From the NCBI GenBank assembly GCA_937926445.1, contig CALBAK010000026.1, forward strand, positions 124,001-188,000: a stretch of 64,000 nucleotides of DNA. Direction: 5' to 3'. Of this stretch, positions 24,800-33,259 are shown one piece after another. Position numbers and translations under genes: made by a program. The notes below the pieces were generated by a model that searched no databases, was not told the origin of the DNA, and saw only the letters and a program-made list of their open reading frames with translations. Source of the stretch: an uncultured Alphaproteobacteria bacterium (GTDB lineage: Bacteria > Pseudomonadota > Alphaproteobacteria > Geminicoccales > Geminicoccaceae). Numbering within the stretch: position 1 is the first letter of the stretch; the number at the start of each line of letters is the position of its first letter.

Positions 24800-26536
24800 T
24801 CAACCCATCGGCCAGAGTTCGGAGAGATACTTCCAGTTGACGAAGTAATAGAGGACGAAGGAGACAAAGAACACCGTGATGAGCACGTAGGTGCCGGGCA
24901 GGTGCAGGGTTCCGGCACTGCCGTACTTGCCGACCGACGCCGCCACCACCGCCGCCTGGGCGGCCGAGATCGGAGTCTTCGGACCCTCGGGACCGACCCG
25001 CTCGCCGAACAGCACGCTCGCGACCGTGACGATCACGTAGAGGGCACCGCCCACGGTCGCCAGGATCGCGAAGAAGCCGTTGAGCCCCAGCATGAGGAAC
25101 GCGGCACCGGGATAGTCGAAGCCGAGGGCGGCATCCGAGAAGGTGATGTCCCAGTGCCGCCGCGAGACGCCGAGCGTGCCGGCGCCCATCATGAAGAGCG
25201 AGATACCGCCGGCGCCGATGCCGAAGAGGTAGGGCTGCCACTTGGCGAGCTTGGGGAACATCACCTCGCGGCGGAAGATCAAGGGCAGGACGAGGTAGGT
25301 CACGGCCATGAAGGCGAGCGTGGTGCCGGCGACGACCGTGGCGTGGAAGTGGCCGGGCACGTAGAGGGTGTTGTGCATCATGATGTTGAGCTGCTCGGAG
25401 CCGAGCACGACACCGCTGATGCCACCCAGGAAGCCGAACAGGACGAGCGAGAGGAACATGCCGGCGAAGGCCGGATTGTCCCAGGGCGCCTTGCGGAGCC
25501 ACTCGAAGATGCCGTTGGTGTAGCCGCGGGCCCGCTGCGCCGCCTCGATCGCCCCCGGCACCGTCATGCCGTGGATCATCGAGCCGAGCACCGCGAGATA
25601 CATCGCATAGGAGGTGTTGAAGACCTTCCACTCGGCGGAAAGACCGGGCTCGACCAGCATGTGATGGGCCGAGGCGAGCTGGAGGAACAGGATGTAGAAG
25701 AAGAAGGCGAGCCGGCTGACCTTCTCCGAGATCGGCTTGGCGCCGAGCACGAGCGCGCCAATCAGGTACCAGATGGCGACGTGCGCCGACACGTTGATCT
25801 GCTGGCTCGAGTGACCCATCCCCCACCAGACGAGCTTGTACATGACCGTGTCGATGTGGCGGATGTACCCCATCGACCAGAGGAAGGTCGGGATCAGGAT
25901 GATGGCACCGGAGGCGATCGTGAAGATCGCGATGATCGCGGCGGTCAAGGCCCCGAAGGTCACTAGCGGGATCGAGCCCTCGTAGGTCTTCTCCTCCTTG
26001 GCGATCACGAGCGTGCCGAGGAAGACGAAGCAGGCGATCAGGGCCCCCACGGCGAAGAGGATGAGGCCCAGATAAAACAGCGGCGAGGCCTGCATCGGCA
26101 CGTAGGATGTGAACATCACCGAGCTGTCGCCCTGCAGGACCGCCCAGTTGGTGGCGAGCGCTCCCAGCACCATGAGGACGAAGGCGACCCAGCCCATCTG
26201 CGGCGTCGCGAGCCTCGAGTTGAGGATCACCGCCGAGGCGAAGTAGAGAACCGCGACCTCGAAGAAGATGATCCACAGGAGCAGCACGTTGATGCCGTGC
26301 GCGGTCAAGACGAGGTAGAAGGCATCCGGGCCCAGCAGGTGCACCCCCTGCCAGCGGGTGAGCGCCACCATGAGGCCGAGAAACCCGCCGATCGCGAGGA
26401 AGACGACGGCCGCCACCGCGTTCGCCTTGATGAGCGTTTCGGCCGCGGCGTCGACCTTGAGGCCGGTCACGGGGCAGGTGCGGAAGCGGGCCGCGAGGGC
26501 CGCGAGTCCGCCTGCACCGGTTGCGACGGCTGCCAT
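24800..26536 (-). CDS. Heme-copper enzyme subunit I lacking the active-site tyrosine; probable NO reductase (NorY/sNOR or eNOR type)
   Basis: 578 aa, about 13 helices. Metal ligands are complete: H80 and H398 for the low-spin heme, H396 for the high-spin heme, H242, H291 and H292 for the second metal. Blocks such as PWDNPAF and HNTLYVPGHFH place it near the B (ba3) family. The helix VI motif that reads GHPxVY in oxidases is GHSSQQ here: the cross-linked tyrosine (H+4) is Q246. Loss of that tyrosine is a mark of NO-reducing branches of the superfamily. No norCB is visible and the operon shares an operator with nirS, so NO reduction is the likely role. An O2 reductase with an altered site cannot be excluded. 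Confidence 0.85.
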   Translation of the reverse strand: MAAVATGAGGLAALAARFRTCPVTGLKVDAAAETLIKANAVAAVVFLAIGGFLGLMVALTRWQGVHLLGPDAFYLVLTAHGINVLLLWIIFFEVAVLYFASAVILNSRLATPQMGWVAFVLMVLGALATNWAVLQGDSSVMFTSYVPMQASPLFYLGLILFAVGALIACFVFLGTLVIAKEEKTYEGSIPLVTFGALTAAIIAIFTIASGAIILIPTFLWSMGYIRHIDTVMYKLVWWGMGHSSQQINVSAHVAIWYLIGALVLGAKPISEKVSRLAFFFYILFLQLASAHHMLVEPGLSAEWKVFNTSYAMYLAVLGSMIHGMTVPGAIEAAQRARGYTNGIFEWLRKAPWDNPAFAGMFLSLVLFGFLGGISGVVLGSEQLNIMMHNTLYVPGHFHATVVAGTTLAFMAVTYLVLPLIFRREVMFPKLAKWQPYLFGIGAGGISLFMMGAGTLGVSRRHWDITFSDAALGFDYPGAAFLMLGLNGFFAILATVGGALYVIVTVASVLFGERVGPEGPKTPISAAQAAVVAASVGKYGSAGTLHLPGTYVLITVFFVSFVLYYFVNWKYLSELWPMG

Positions 26537-26539
26537 GGC

Positions 26540-27094
26540 TCAACCTCCCCTGCCTGGCTCGACCACCCGGATGCGGCCGGTCATCTGGTGATGGCCGGCA
26601 CCGCAGAACTCGTTGCAGACGACCGAGAACACACCGCTCTCGGTGGGCGTGATCGTGAGCACGTGCTCGATGCCGGGATGGACCTGGATGTTCATGTTGA
26701 CCGGCTGCAGCGAGAAACCGTGCTGCCAGTCGAGCGAGGAGAGATGCAGCCGATAGGTCTTGCCCTTCTCGAGCTCGAGCACCGGCCACCACTCCCACAA
26801 GCGCGCGAGCATGTACGCGTCGCTACCCGGAGGCACGCGCGCCACCGGGATGCCGGTGTTGCCCTCTTCGCCCACCTTGTGCCGCTCGACGAAGGCCTCG
26901 GTGCGCGATCGGAAGAGCTCGGGATCGATCCGGTAGACCTCGGTCGAGAGGTTCTGCCGGCCCTCGAGGTGCCACCAGATCATCATGACGAACATGACGA
27001 CACCCCAGAGGAACGCGACGGCGACCCAGAGCAGCTCGCCTTTGGCCACCGGCTCGTTCCACCAGATCTTCGCTTCGGGGGGATGGACGGCCAT
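26540..27094 (-). CDS. Heme-copper enzyme subunit II with CuA site (NorS/CbaB-like)
   Basis: 184 aa. A single N-terminal membrane helix (about 20-42) and a cupredoxin domain with every CuA ligand: H125 (DWQHGFSLQP), C160, C164, H168 and M171 in CNEFCGAGHHQM, plus the bridging glutamate E162. It accepts electrons from a cytochrome c and passes them to subunit I. The single helix and short length match B-family (ba3) subunit II rather than A-family. Three bases separate its stop from the subunit I start. Confidence 0.92.
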   Translation of the reverse strand: MAVHPPEAKIWWNEPVAKGELLWVAVAFLWGVVMFVMMIWWHLEGRQNLSTEVYRIDPELFRSRTEAFVERHKVGEEGNTGIPVARVPPGSDAYMLARLWEWWPVLELEKGKTYRLHLSSLDWQHGFSLQPVNMNIQVHPGIEHVLTITPTESGVFSVVCNEFCGAGHHQMTGRIRVVEPGRGG

Positions 27095-27106
27095 GGCGGC
27101 TCTCCC

Positions 27107-27268
27107 TCAGCGGGCCACGGGGATCTGGGAGAGCTCCATCACTCCCCAGAGCAGGTACAGCACGGTCGGCGAGGCGACCCCGAGGAAGAGCAGCAGGAAC
27201 GGGTTGTCGAGCACCCGCTGCATGAAGGGGATCCGCTCGGGGACGCCGGTTCCGGTGGTCTCGGCCAT
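27107..27268 (-). CDS. Small single-helix subunit (CbaD/IIa-like)
   Basis: 53 aa from ATG 27268 to TGA at 27107-27109, with GGAGGCAAGGAA upstream. It has a short hydrophilic start, one membrane helix (FLLLFLGVASPTVLYLLWGV) and a short tail. In Thermus ba3 oxidase the order is cbaD (IIa), cbaB (II), cbaA (I); the same order holds here. The family is too small for a motif match, so the assignment rests on size, topology and position. First gene of the operon. Confidence 0.75.
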   Translation of the reverse strand: MAETTGTGVPERIPFMQRVLDNPFLLLFLGVASPTVLYLLWGVMELSQIPVAR

Positions 27269-27361
27269 GGCGTTCCTTGCCTCCACAGGTCTGCGCGAGC
27301 CGGGCCCGTCGCGGCGCGGATCGCGACCTCGCCCGAGGCTACGAGCCGGGGACGGCCGGTT

Positions 27362-27379
27362 CCTTGACCGCCGTCAAGG
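27362..27379. promoter_or_regulatory. FNR/Dnr-type operator between the NO-reductase-like operon and apbE
   Basis: CCTTGACCGCCGTCAAGG, a perfect 7-base inverted repeat with 4-base spacer that differs from the nirI-nirS site at one spacer base. Its centre (27370.5) would be -41.5 for a start near 27412, giving a 19-base leader for the ApbE gene at 27431, and near 27329 for the minus-strand operon (61-base leader). This predicts common control of nirS, nirI, the heme-copper operon and apbE. Confidence 0.85.
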
Positions 27380-27430
27380 CGCCGCGGCGCCCGATCTCCC
27401 ACCCTCCGCGCCGAAGCTCGTGGAGGGCGA

Positions 27431-28420
27431 ATGGCAGCGGAGCCGGCTCGGCGCCGAGTGTTGCGGCTGATCGGACTTTCCGGCTTGGCGGTGGTCCTGC
27501 CGCGGCGCGCCACCGAGCCGGCACCCACTACCCGCTGGCATGGGGTCGCGCTCGGCGCGCCGGCCCGGATCGAGCTTTCGGGTGTCGAGCCGAGCCGCGC
27601 ACGGGGGCTGATCGCCGCCTGCCTCGAGGAGGTGAGCCGGCTCGAGGCGATTTTCTCCCTGTACGAGCCCGACAGTGCGCTATCGCACCTCAACCGCGAC
27701 GGTGTGCTGCGACGGCCACCGGCCGAGCTCGTCGAGGTGCTGGGCCTCGCCCGTCGGCTCGCCGCGCTGAGCGAGGGGGCGTTCGACCCGACCGTCCAGC
27801 CCCTTTGGTACGCCGTCGCCCGAGGTGCCGACCGCGAGGAACGCCGCGCCGCCCGCCGGCTCGTGAACTGGCAAAAGCTCGAGGCGAGCCCCGAAGCGGT
27901 CGCGCTGCACCGCCCGGGCATGGCGATCACGCTCGACGGCATCGCCCAGGGCTACCTCACCGACCGGGTAGCCGAGCTGCTCCGATCGCACGGGGTCGGG
28001 CGCGTCTTGGTCGATCTCGGCGAGCTCCGAGCGCTCGGGTCGCGTCCCGACGGCGCGCCTTGGCGCATCGGCCACTTCGAGCCGACGCCGATCGCTTTGG
28101 CCGAGGGGGCGCTTTCGACCTCGCGGGCGGTCGTCGACGGACGGCCGCGGATCCTCGACCCGCGCACCGGCGAGCCGCCGCCGAGCAGAGCCGTGACGGT
28201 AGTGGCTCCGGAGGCCGCGGTGGCGGACGGGCTCTCGACCGCTCTCGCGGCCGCCGATGCGGCCGCGGCCGATCGGCTGCTCGCCGCCTTCCCCGGTGCC
28301 CGACGGATAGCGGGGGCCCGAGAGCGCCGACCGCTGCCGCCTGCCTCGGCTCCGCGCTCGGCTACCCGGGCGAGCGGGCGCATGCACGGCGCGGTCGTGC
28401 CGGTGAGCCGCCGACTCTAG
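27431..28420 (+). CDS. nirX: ApbE-family FMN transferase, NirX/NosX-like
   Basis: 329 aa, ATG after GTGGAGGGCGA. An export signal (IGLSGLAVVLPRRA) is followed by the ApbE core: FSLYEPDSALSHLN, ITLDGIAQGYLTDR, DPRTGEPP and a metal-binding ADGLSTAL. Such proteins attach FMN from FAD to a threonine in D-x-x-S/T-G-A-T motifs; the NirI protein of this cluster has exactly that (SGAT). NirX/NosX naming follows the nir context. The C-terminal 25 residues are Arg/Pro-rich and look unlike the family. Confidence 0.88.
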   Translation: MAAEPARRRVLRLIGLSGLAVVLPRRATEPAPTTRWHGVALGAPARIELSGVEPSRARGLIAACLEEVSRLEAIFSLYEPDSALSHLNRDGVLRRPPAELVEVLGLARRLAALSEGAFDPTVQPLWYAVARGADREERRAARRLVNWQKLEASPEAVALHRPGMAITLDGIAQGYLTDRVAELLRSHGVGRVLVDLGELRALGSRPDGAPWRIGHFEPTPIALAEGALSTSRAVVDGRPRILDPRTGEPPPSRAVTVVAPEAAVADGLSTALAAADAAAADRLLAAFPGARRIAGARERRPLPPASAPRSATRASGRMHGAVVPVSRRL

Positions 28421-28931
28421 TCGGACGCCTCGATCGGGAGAGTAGGCAGGGGCACTCCGAAACGGTGGATGCCGAACCGGGGTGGGGAACGGGTGCGTTC
28501 GGGCCGCTCCTCTCGAGTGTGCTCGAGCGCGCGTTCGGCGCTCGCCTGCCGGTCTCGGGAGGGACACCGGCCGGCGCCCGTCTCGGCCGACCGACCTTCG
28601 GCAACGGCACCACCGGCATGCGGATCGGCCCCGAGGCCGGGGGGCTCGCCGGCAACACGACGCTGGGCCACGAGCGCGAGGAGCGGGCGCGCCCGCTCTC
28701 GCCAGGGGTCGCTTTCCACCGCGTAGTACGGTTAGCTGTGGAGGATCGAAGCGGTCGGAGCGGCGAGGATGGCGCGCGAACACGGCAGGGGCGCTCGCGA
28801 CCGCCCTCGACGAGCGACCCGGCGTTCCCGCTGGTCCCGGCGCTGGGCTCCGCCATCGGCGACGCTCGAGCCGCCTCGGGCCGTCTTGACGGATCGCACC
28901 GGCTCCGGCTCTGGCCCCGCTCGGAGGTGCC
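28421..28931. other. 511-base gap between nirX and cobT
   Basis: No convincing gene on either strand: open frames here have no recognisable motif and read like antisense or shifted GC-rich sequence. A perfect CTCGAG-TGTG-CTCGAG element lies at 28512-28527 and a 6-base inverted repeat CCGACT-CT-AGTCGG covers the nirX stop. I looked for the conserved B12 box and core of a cobalamin riboswitch ahead of cobT and did not find them. It may hold a decayed gene and the cob promoter. Confidence 0.5.
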
Positions 28932-29942
28932 ATGGATCCGCAACCGAGCGCGTTCGAGGAGGCGCTGTGCGCCGCGATCGACGGCAAGACCAAGCCGCCC
29001 GGCTCGCTCGGGCGCATCGAAGAGCTCGCGGCGCAGCTCGCGCGGCTACAGGGCACGCTCGCGCCACGGGCCGAGCGTTGTCGTCTCCTCCTCTTCGCCG
29101 CCGACCACGGGATCGCCGTCCAGGGAGTGAGCGCCTATCCGCAGGCGGTGACCCGCCAGATGGTCGTCAACTTTGTGCGCGGTGGCGCGGCCGCCACGGT
29201 GTTCGCCCGTACTCTCGGTGTCGCGGTCACGGTGGTCGACGCCGGTGTCGCTGGCGAACCTCTCGGCCATCCGGCCCTGCTCGACCGACGGATCGGGCCG
29301 GGCACGGCGGATTCGAGTCTCGGGCCGGCGATGAGCCTCGAGCAGGCGCGGCGCGCGCTCGAGCAGGGCGAGGCGCTCGGCCGCGAGGCCGATGCCGAGG
29401 TCGTCGCCCTCGGCGAAATGGGGATCGCGAACACCACCGCGGCCGCCCTTCTCGCCGGCAAACTCCTCGGTCTCGACCCGGTCGCGCTCGCCGGACGCGG
29501 GACCGGGCTCGACGATACAGGGCTCGCGCGAAAGCGCGCGGTGATCGCCCGGGCGGCCGGGCGAACGGCCGCGCGCCTTCGCCCCGAAACGGCGCTCGCC
29601 GAATATGGCGGTTTCGAGATCGGGATGATGGCCGGAGCGATGCTGGGCGCGGCCCGTGCCCGCCGGCTGGTGCTGGTCGACGGCTTCATCGCGACCGCGG
29701 CCGCGGCCCTCGCCCTCGCTCTCGACGCCACGATCCGCCCGGCTCTCCTTTTCGCGCATCGCTCCGCCGAGGCCGGCCATGCTGCGCTCTTCGAGGCGCT
29801 GGCGGTGCGACCGCTCCTAGACCTCGAGATGCGGCTCGGGGAGGGGACCGGCGCGCTCCTCGCCTGGCCGCTCCTGCGCGCCGCAGCGGCCATGCTCCGC
29901 GAGATGGCGAGCTTCGAGGAAGCCGGGGTGAGCCGGTCGTGA
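28932..29942 (+). CDS. cobT: Nicotinate-nucleotide-dimethylbenzimidazole phosphoribosyltransferase
   Basis: 336 aa. Conserved parts are the N-terminal KTKPPGSLGRIEELA, FAADHGIAVQGVSAYP, GEMGIANTTAAA and the C-terminal LGEGTGALLAWPLL with the catalytic glutamate. It makes alpha-ribazole phosphate for the lower ligand of cobalamin. First gene of a three-gene run with translational overlaps (GTGA with cobS). Confidence 0.96.
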   Translation: MDPQPSAFEEALCAAIDGKTKPPGSLGRIEELAAQLARLQGTLAPRAERCRLLLFAADHGIAVQGVSAYPQAVTRQMVVNFVRGGAAATVFARTLGVAVTVVDAGVAGEPLGHPALLDRRIGPGTADSSLGPAMSLEQARRALEQGEALGREADAEVVALGEMGIANTTAAALLAGKLLGLDPVALAGRGTGLDDTGLARKRAVIARAAGRTAARLRPETALAEYGGFEIGMMAGAMLGAARARRLVLVDGFIATAAAALALALDATIRPALLFAHRSAEAGHAALFEALAVRPLLDLEMRLGEGTGALLAWPLLRAAAAMLREMASFEEAGVSRS

Positions 29943-30724
29943 TCGGCCGGCTGCGCGAGGAGTTCCTCCTCTTTCTCTTGGCACTGCAGTTCCTCACCCG
30001 CCTGCCACTGCCGGCCGAGCTCGCCTGGAGCGCCGACCGCTTCTCTCGGACCCCGCGCTGGTACCCGGCAGTCGGAGCGCTCGTCGGCGGACTGCAGGCC
30101 GTGTTCTGGTTCGGCGCGGCGATGGTTTTCCCCCCGACGATCGCAGCGATCCTGACCGTGGCCTCGGCCCTGCTGCTCACCGGCGCCTTCCACGAAGACG
30201 GGTTCGCCGACGCGGTCGACGGGCTCGGCGGCGGTACGACCCGCGAGCACGTGCTCGAGATCATGCGAGACAGCCGGATCGGCACCTACGGGGCCGCCGC
30301 CCTCGGCCTCGCGCTCGCCCTCAAGATCGCCTGCTTGGCCGTCCTGCCGGCGGCGGCCGTGCCGGCCGTGCTGATCGCCACCGAGGCCGCCAGCCGGGCC
30401 GCCTCGGTGGAGGTGATCGCGACCGGGCGTTACCTGCGCGATTCGGGGATCGCCAAGCCGGTCGCGAACGGCCTCGATGCCGACGGGCTGCGGCTGGCCC
30501 GAGCGAGCGCCGGCCTCGCGCTCCTGCCGGCGCTCCTCGTCCTGCCGGCGACAGCCTCGGCCGCCGCGCTCGTCGGGCTGCTTCTCGGCTACGCGGCGAC
30601 GCGCCGGGCCTTCGAACGACGGCTCGGGGGCTACACCGGCGACTGCCTGGGTGCCGTCCAGCAGGCCGCTCTGTTGGGCTTTCTCCTGGGCGCGGTCGCC
30701 GGGAGCCGGGCGTGGGCCGGCTGA
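29939..30724 (+). CDS. cobS: Adenosylcobinamide-GDP ribazoletransferase (cobalamin synthase)
   Basis: 261 aa from GTG 29939, which overlaps the cobT stop. Integral membrane protein with six to seven helices. Family motifs: LQFLTRLPLP, AFHEDGFADAVDGLGGG with the metal-binding acidic residues, IMRDSRIGTYGAAAL, and GGYTGDCLGAVQQ. It joins adenosylcobinamide-GDP and alpha-ribazole. Overlaps cobC by 13 bases. Confidence 0.95.
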   Translation: MIGRLREEFLLFLLALQFLTRLPLPAELAWSADRFSRTPRWYPAVGALVGGLQAVFWFGAAMVFPPTIAAILTVASALLLTGAFHEDGFADAVDGLGGGTTREHVLEIMRDSRIGTYGAAALGLALALKIACLAVLPAAAVPAVLIATEAASRAASVEVIATGRYLRDSGIAKPVANGLDADGLRLARASAGLALLPALLVLPATASAAALVGLLLGYAATRRAFERRLGGYTGDCLGAVQQAALLGFLLGAVAGSRAWAG

Positions 30725-31227
30725 TCCTCTTGCGCCACGGCCGGCCGCTGGGTGCCGAGGGGCTCTGCTACGGCCGAACCGACCTCGAGCCCGGCCCCGA
30801 CCTCGGGCCGCTCGCGCGCCGGCTCGCCGCCGAACTCCCGCCCGTGGACCGGATCGTGGCGAGTCCCGCGCGGCGGGCGGCGGCGCTCGCCGAGGCGATC
30901 GGCCGGCAGCGCGGCCTGGCCGTCGGTTTCGATGCGCGTCTCGCCGAGATCGACTTCGGCGGCTGGGAAGGCCTACCCTGGGACGCCGTCCCGCGCACCG
31001 AGCTCGACGCCTGGGCGGCCGACCTCCTCCACGCCCGCCCGCACGGCGGCGAGAGCGTGGCGATGCTCCGAACGCGCGTCGCCGAAGCGCTCGCGGTCTG
31101 GAGCGAGACGGCCGGCACGATCCTGTTCGTCACCCACATGGGCCCGATCCGCGCCGCTCTCGCCTGGAGCGATCGGGTCGATCCCTGGAGTTTCGCGCTG
31201 CCCTTCGGCGGCTGGATCGAGCTCTAG
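30712..31227 (+). CDS. cobC: Histidine phosphatase family protein, probable alpha-ribazole phosphatase
   Basis: 171 aa from GTG 30712. Catalytic LLRHGRP at residues 6-12, a second histidine in FVTHMGPIRA, and EIDFGGWEGLPWD typical of the CobC/GpmB branch. It would dephosphorylate alpha-ribazole phosphate or adenosylcobalamin phosphate. The cob context favours CobC over a general phosphatase. Its TAG stop is interleaved with the coxF stop on the other strand (CTAG at 31224-31227). Confidence 0.87.
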   Translation: MGRLILLRHGRPLGAEGLCYGRTDLEPGPDLGPLARRLAAELPPVDRIVASPARRAAALAEAIGRQRGLAVGFDARLAEIDFGGWEGLPWDAVPRTELDAWAADLLHARPHGGESVAMLRTRVAEALAVWSETAGTILFVTHMGPIRAALAWSDRVDPWSFALPFGGWIEL

Positions 31228-32039
31228 CCACCGGCGGAGGCCGGGTGCCGTCGGCCGGCTCGCCGCAGCTCGGTCAACCGGGCGAGGACGGAAAGCGCGA
31301 TCTCCTCGGGCTCGATCGCTCCGATCGGCAGCCCCGCCGGGCACTCGACCCGCTCGGCCAAATCCGGCCGGGCGAGCGCCACCGCGAGTGCCGCGAGCTT
31401 CGTCCGGGAGCCCACGAAGCCGTGCCAACGGGCGCGGATCGCGAGCGCCGCCTCGAGCGCCGCGCGGTCGCCCAGCCCCTGGGTCGCGACCAGTACGAAG
31501 CGGTGCTCCTCGAACCGGCTCGCGGTTCCGTCGAGCGGCAGGACCTCGGCCGGAAAGCCCGAGCGCGCGGGCTCCTCGGCCGCTGCCCGGACCCGATAGC
31601 CGAGCCGGAGCGCGAGCTCGGCCGTGGCGAGGGCGACCGGGCTCGCGCCGAACAGGACGAGCTCGGGCGGCGGCAGCACGGGCTCGACGAAGACGTCGAG
31701 CGTCCCTCGGCTCGGGCAGCGATTGACCGCCAGGAGCACGCCCTCGCGCTCCTCGCCCGCGGCCACCCCCTCGCGCGCGAGCTCCTCCTCGGGCCGCACC
31801 GAGACGAGGCGCGGCCGGCCGTCGGCGAGCGCGGCGCGGGCCGCTGCGACGACCGCCGCTTTGGCGCAGCCGCCGCCGATCCAGCCCGCGACGATGCCCT
31901 CGGCCGTCACGAGCGCCTTGGCCCCCGCCTTCGCGGCGGTGGCGCGGACCGCGCGGACCACGGTGGCGAGCGCGTAGGGCTCGCCTTCGGCCCCGAGCTC
32001 GGCGATCCGGGTCGCCATCGACTCGCGGGTCGAGCTCAT
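31224..32039 (-). CDS. coxF: XdhC/CoxI-family maturation protein CoxF
   Basis: 271 aa from ATG 32039 (ATGA overlap with coxE). N-terminal XdhC domain with GIVAGWIGGGCAK, then a Rossmann-like C-terminal domain (ELVLFGASPVALATAELALRLGY) and GFVGSRTK. XdhC-type proteins bind and sulfurate or insert the molybdenum cofactor of xanthine-oxidase-family enzymes. It ends the coxMSLDEF operon, which matches the carboxidotroph order. No coxG, coxI or coxK follows. Confidence 0.9.
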   Translation of the reverse strand: MSSTRESMATRIAELGAEGEPYALATVVRAVRATAAKAGAKALVTAEGIVAGWIGGGCAKAAVVAAARAALADGRPRLVSVRPEEELAREGVAAGEEREGVLLAVNRCPSRGTLDVFVEPVLPPPELVLFGASPVALATAELALRLGYRVRAAAEEPARSGFPAEVLPLDGTASRFEEHRFVLVATQGLGDRAALEAALAIRARWHGFVGSRTKLAALAVALARPDLAERVECPAGLPIGAIEPEEIALSVLARLTELRRAGRRHPASAGG

Positions 32040-33259
32040 CGCCGGGGCCCGCCGCGCGGCCGTCGACCGCGGCTGCGGAGGAGGAGATGCTCGAGGGCGG
32101 CGAGATCGGCCGGATCCGCGCCGGCCGCGCAGAGGTCGGCGCGCCGGCGGACGATCGACGCGGCACGCAGGGCGGAACGGTCTTCGCGCGTGCGCGCGAG
32201 CGGGTCGAGCCAGACCAGGAGCCGAGCCCGCCGGCGCAGCCGCGCGAGTTCGCGGTCGAGGACCTCGAGCGGGCCGGTCTCGTAGCCGTCGGAGACCACG
32301 ACCGCGCAGGAACGGCCGCGAAGCGCCCGGGCGGCGTGCCGGCGGTTGAAGGTGCCGAGCGCCGGGCCGATCCGCGTACCCCCGCCCAGGCCTTCGGCGA
32401 GCGGGGCGAGCGCCGCGGCCGCCCGCTCCGGGTCGCGCTCGCGCAGCGCCCGGCTCACCGGGACGAGGCGGGTGTGGAACAGCCAAGCCTCGGCCCGCGC
32501 GAGCCGCAGGAGGCCGCGCAGGAAGCGGAGGTAGAGCCGCATCCAGGGCCGCATCGAGCCCGAGACGTCGAGCAGGAAGGCGAGCCGCAGCGGGCGGATC
32601 CGGGGCCGCCTGCGGACCGGCTCGAGCGGCCAGCCGCCGTGCTCGAGGCTCGCCCGGATCGTGGCAGGCAGATCGATCCCGGCACCGCGCCGGGCCCGCT
32701 TCTGCCGGCGGATCAGCCGAAGCGCGAGGTTGCGGCCGATCCGCTCGGCGAGTGCCTCGACCGCCGCACCCCGGTCGGCCGCGAGCAGCGCCCGGGTGTC
32801 GGGCGCGGTGCGACGTTCGGCGGTCGAGGCGAGCGCGGGTCGCAGCACGGCCGAGCTCGCGTCCTTTCCGCCCGTGCCGGCGGGAGCGCCCGCCTCGGCC
32901 TTTCTCCCGGGACCGGCACCGTCGCGCTCGGCCGCGAGCTCGACGAGCGTCGCGGGTCGCCGTCGGCCGGCATCGCCCGCCGGCAAGACGCGCGTGCGGA
33001 GCTTGCCGCCGCCCGAAAAGAAGGCGTCGAACAGCGGGTCGAAGCGGCCCCACTCCTCGCGGTCGCGCACGAAGAGCGCTTTCAGGGCCGGACGAACCGC
33101 GTTCGGACCCCGGCTCCAACGCGCCTCGAGGATCCGGGCGGCATCGGCGAGCTCGCCCGGCCCCGCGGCGAGGCCGTTGGCGCGCAGGAGCGTGGCGAAG
33201 GCCGCGAGCCGCTCGTAGAGCCGCGCGGCGAGCGGATCGGCGCCCGCGACGGCGCTCAC
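32036..33259 (-). CDS. coxE: VWA-domain protein CoxE
   Basis: 407 aa from GTG 33259 (GTGA overlap with coxD). A charged N-terminal half precedes a von Willebrand A domain with a complete MIDAS: DVSGS in FLLDVSGSMRPW, the GGGTRIGPAL threonine and VVSDGYETG. CoxE works with the CoxD AAA ATPase to assemble the Mo-Cu active site of CO dehydrogenase. Arg-rich composition and an apparent disordered linker (about 130-175) are visible. Confidence 0.92.
   Translation of the reverse strand: MSAVAGADPLAARLYERLAAFATLLRANGLAAGPGELADAARILEARWSRGPNAVRPALKALFVRDREEWGRFDPLFDAFFSGGGKLRTRVLPAGDAGRRRPATLVELAAERDGAGPGRKAEAGAPAGTGGKDASSAVLRPALASTAERRTAPDTRALLAADRGAAVEALAERIGRNLALRLIRRQKRARRGAGIDLPATIRASLEHGGWPLEPVRRRPRIRPLRLAFLLDVSGSMRPWMRLYLRFLRGLLRLARAEAWLFHTRLVPVSRALRERDPERAAAALAPLAEGLGGGTRIGPALGTFNRRHAARALRGRSCAVVVSDGYETGPLEVLDRELARLRRRARLLVWLDPLARTREDRSALRAASIVRRRADLCAAGADPADLAALEHLLLRSRGRRPRGGPRR

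Noticed and set aside
24800-26536. Ordinary terminal cytochrome c oxidase subunit I
   Set aside because: The tyrosine of the GHPxVY motif is absent and the operon is tied to nirS by a shared operator, so a standard oxygen reductase is the weaker reading. It is kept as an alternative in the feature.
28421-28931. Cobalamin riboswitch upstream of cobT
   Set aside because: Neither the B12 box nor the conserved core sequence could be found on the plus strand.
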